Source: Halisarca cf. caerulea
Taxonomy: Eukaryota; Porifera; Demospongiae; Chondrillida; Halisarcidae
Reading direction: 5' to 3'
DNA: 64,000 nt
Assembly: GCA_963170055.1 (NCBI GenBank)
Contig: CAUJGJ010000037.1
Span: 1,051,601-1,115,600 of the forward strand
Shown: piece after piece, positions 62,201 to 64,000 of the stretch
Position numbering within the stretch: position 1 is the first letter of the stretch
Layout: the number at the start of each line of letters is the position of its first letter
Notes under the pieces: generated by a model
Told to the model about the DNA's origin: nothing
The model's input: the letters and a program-made list of their open reading frames with translations, nothing else
The model's database searches: none
Program-made: the position numbers and the translations under genes

Positions 62201-62997
62201 GTTTACTAGTAGCAGACACTGCTGCTGTGACCTTGTAACTCAGAGTTCTACGTATCAGTATCAGTATTAATTATACTGTAGATTATTTGAATGGACCATG
62301 TACTATATATACAGTAATACAATGTGTGCACTGTCACAATATTGCCTTAAATTGTTTATTCAATCAGTATTAATTTTACAGCGTAGCCATTTGTCTCTAC
62401 CTTCCTCCAGCTCACCCTCAGGAATGGGCGCCTCATGAAGAAGGAGTAAAGCTCAAGGAAATGCCTCTACGAGAGGGTAGTCAGGAGTACAATGTAGTTG
62501 CTGATCTTTTCCACAGCAGCATGGGCACACATGTCAGGATCTACCAGATAGTCCGAATCCAGAATATAGACCTATGGAGGGACTTCTCCCACCGTCGCCA
62601 GATGTTTGCAGAGCAGCAAAAACCAAGCCACGACAGACTGACGTTCCATGGGACTAGGGCAAACAAGCCAAGAGAGATCTATGCTGGTGAACGTGGACTG
62701 GATATCATTAGAAGTGAACGTGGAGCTTATGGAAGAGGTATTTACCTGGCCAAAGATGCTTCTGTATCTCATGGTTACAAACATACTGATCGTGGATTTA
62801 ATCAGATGCTTGTGATAAGGAGTCTTCTTGGTCAAGTGAATATCAACGTCCGAGATGGCCCAGCACCTACTCGGCAAGTACAGGGTGGAGTGGTTCAAGC
62901 CTACGATAGCATCCGAGGAGCTTTAGGAGGAAAGGATATATACATTGTTCACCGCAATGATCAGACATACCCAGCTTATCTCATAACTTACAAGTAA
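44236..62997 (+). CDS. Giant sacsin-like / HEPN / PARP fusion protein, copy 2
   Basis: Four coding exons: 44236-44340, 45480-45744, 48326-61420, 62411-62997 (4683 residues, TAA). Exons 1, 2 and 4 have exactly the lengths of copy 1. Exon 3 differs by 6 bp net, including a three-residue deletion at 'NSNSHDLEEF'. N-box Glu residues lie at about 36, 1409 and 2430. The PARP triad is H4568, Y4600, I4665. Most of the protein is nearly identical to copy 1, but the segment encoded at about 55.7-59.1 kb (second half of the third sacsin repeat and beyond) is strongly diverged, roughly two-thirds identical by eye, and still fully open. The glycine linker differs in length and pattern (Gly/Tyr/Ser mixed, no long Gly run). 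Intron 1 (1139 bp) lacks the LINE, and intron 2 (2581 bp) has its own transposon. There is no sign of inactivation, so both copies should be functional. Confidence 0.9.
47718..48225. mobile_element. MITE-like element in intron 2 of copy 2
   Basis: Left terminus taccgtatatcttctaattt and right terminus 'cgaaaaattagaagatatac' are inverted repeats about 500 bp apart. The interior repeats 'gacaaataattag'-type words and encodes nothing. It ends about 100 bp before exon 3 and is absent from the same place in copy 1. Confidence 0.7.
60889..61360 (+). other. HEPN domain of copy 2
   Basis: The same helical layout as 36099-36570, with very few residue changes ('LLESSIRYRR', 'LQRNMHWPSD'). It follows a shorter, Gly/Ser/Tyr linker. 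The near-identity contrasts with the diverged region upstream. Confidence 0.8.
62411..62997 (+). other. PARP catalytic exon of copy 2
   Basis: The acceptor 'taccttcctccag' and donor 61421 'gtgagt' frame an intron of 990 bp. The domain matches copy 1 with a handful of substitutions (for example 'ANKPREIYAGERG'). HGT, GRGIYLA and 'IYIVHRNDQ' are unchanged, so the H-Y-I triad is kept. Confidence 0.9.
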
Positions 62998-64000
62998 ACT
63001 TACAGTAGAACTAACTCACAGTAACAATAGTAGATGAATGTTTAGTACTGTAGCTAATTAGAGCATTATAACTTAAGGTCTATAGTGTAGTAGTAGACAG
63101 TCAAACCACTCCATACTTTTGTAGGTTTGTTCATGTATAGCTGTTATAAATTGTAAAGTGCATAATATTTCAATGGAATTTAAGTGTAATTGAATAGTTA
63201 ATGTCACCAATCAATCGGAGTGGGCCACTTCTGTAGCTCATTATTAATTAACAGGCTGAGGTAATAATATTATAAAAATTTAAAGTACCTGCATGGCACA
63301 TGCCTGTCTACACATGTGCAATTGCTATAGCTATCAAAACCTCGTGATGATCTGCAGTTGTCTGCATGCATGTGTTCATCGTTCCAGACAACTGCACCTT
63401 GCCTCCTCTAGCTGCGTACCATCTTGAAGTCTGAAGCGCATGCCTCTACAGTTTTTTCCTCTTATTTTCTGTCCACCCTTTTGCCATGAAAGAGATGTGC
63501 GGGCTCTATATACCCCCAGGTGTTCGTACTGCATAAAGCCACTAGCACTTGATAGGGCCCACATGATAGCCCTTCTAGTGATGATATGCATGCATGCTTG
63601 CACACCAGCACAGAGGGCGGAGCTGTACACTCTTTTAAAAGGATTCTGAGTGCAAATTCCCTTATATATAATGCATGATGCATGCAGTCCAAGGGATTCT
63701 TAGTTGGAACCTAAAGCCTACAAAAGTGATGTAAAGGGAGCCGGGTAGGTGAGGTGGTCAGGACTACCCTTAAGGATGGAATCCAGTGCGGTGCTGTAAG
63801 TGGGTGGAAATATCCTAGTCCGATTTTAGGGGTAGATTTAGGAGACAATACATGGGGTGTGGGAATATAGGTAAGGCATTAATTTCCAAAATAGCATAAA
63901 ACAATATAAGTCTACTGTATGTACATATACTGTATGAACAGAATCAATCATATACATTATTTTTCCTGCAGCTGCATGCTGTTTGAAAATATACAATGAT
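62998..64000. other. 3' UTR and flank of copy 2, duplicated
   Basis: The same non-coding sequence as 38218-39225, near-identical up to the window end. No gene is seen. The duplication boundary lies beyond the window. Confidence 0.7.

Overview
The window is animal nuclear DNA. It is AT-rich, its genes are split by GT-AG introns, it holds receptor-type tyrosine kinases (HRDLAARN / DFG signatures) and a sacsin-family protein, and its introns are loaded with short inverted-repeat transposons and decayed non-LTR retrotransposons. The kinase types, the compact exons and the repeat style suggest a sponge, most likely a demosponge such as Amphimedon. That assignment is an inference from gene content; no search was run.

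Layout. (1) Positions 1 to about 3.8 kb, minus strand: a receptor tyrosine kinase (RTK-A). The window edge cuts it inside the kinase domain. It has two copies of an unrecognised extracellular module, a Ser/Thr-rich stalk, a membrane segment and a tyrosine-rich juxtamembrane region. (2) 3.8-6.5 kb: intergenic, repeat-rich. (3) 6.55-14.13 kb, minus strand: a complete paralogue, RTK-B. It has matching exon phases, almost no ectodomain and a juxtamembrane region of about 380 residues. Its introns hold MITEs, a foldback made of LINE tails and a 766-bp palindrome. (4) 14.13-14.52 kb: a short head-to-head promoter region. (5) 14.52-38.22 kb, plus strand: a four-exon giant gene (4681 residues by my splice model). 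It encodes three sacsin repeat (GHKL-ATPase) regions, a glycine-rich linker, a HEPN domain and a C-terminal PARP-type ADP-ribosyltransferase domain. (6) 38.2-44.2 kb: a duplicated 3' flank, two hairpin MITEs, a broken third copy of promoter plus exon 1, and a LINE tail. (7) 44.24-63.00 kb, plus strand: a second intact copy of the giant gene (4683 residues), followed by the same 3' flank to the window end.

Main result. The two giant genes are tandem paralogues that join a sacsin-like chaperone/ATPase scaffold to HEPN and a PARP catalytic domain in one reading frame. The splice joining HEPN to PARP is phase-consistent in both copies. The PARP triad reads His-Tyr-Ile, as in mono-ADP-ribosylating PARPs. 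The copies diverge in a mosaic: about 3.4 kb of coding sequence is strongly diverged, while the flanking coding sequence, intron 3 and even the 3' non-coding flank are nearly identical. This points to gene conversion or to local diversifying selection. I saw no tRNA or rRNA gene and no CRISPR array.
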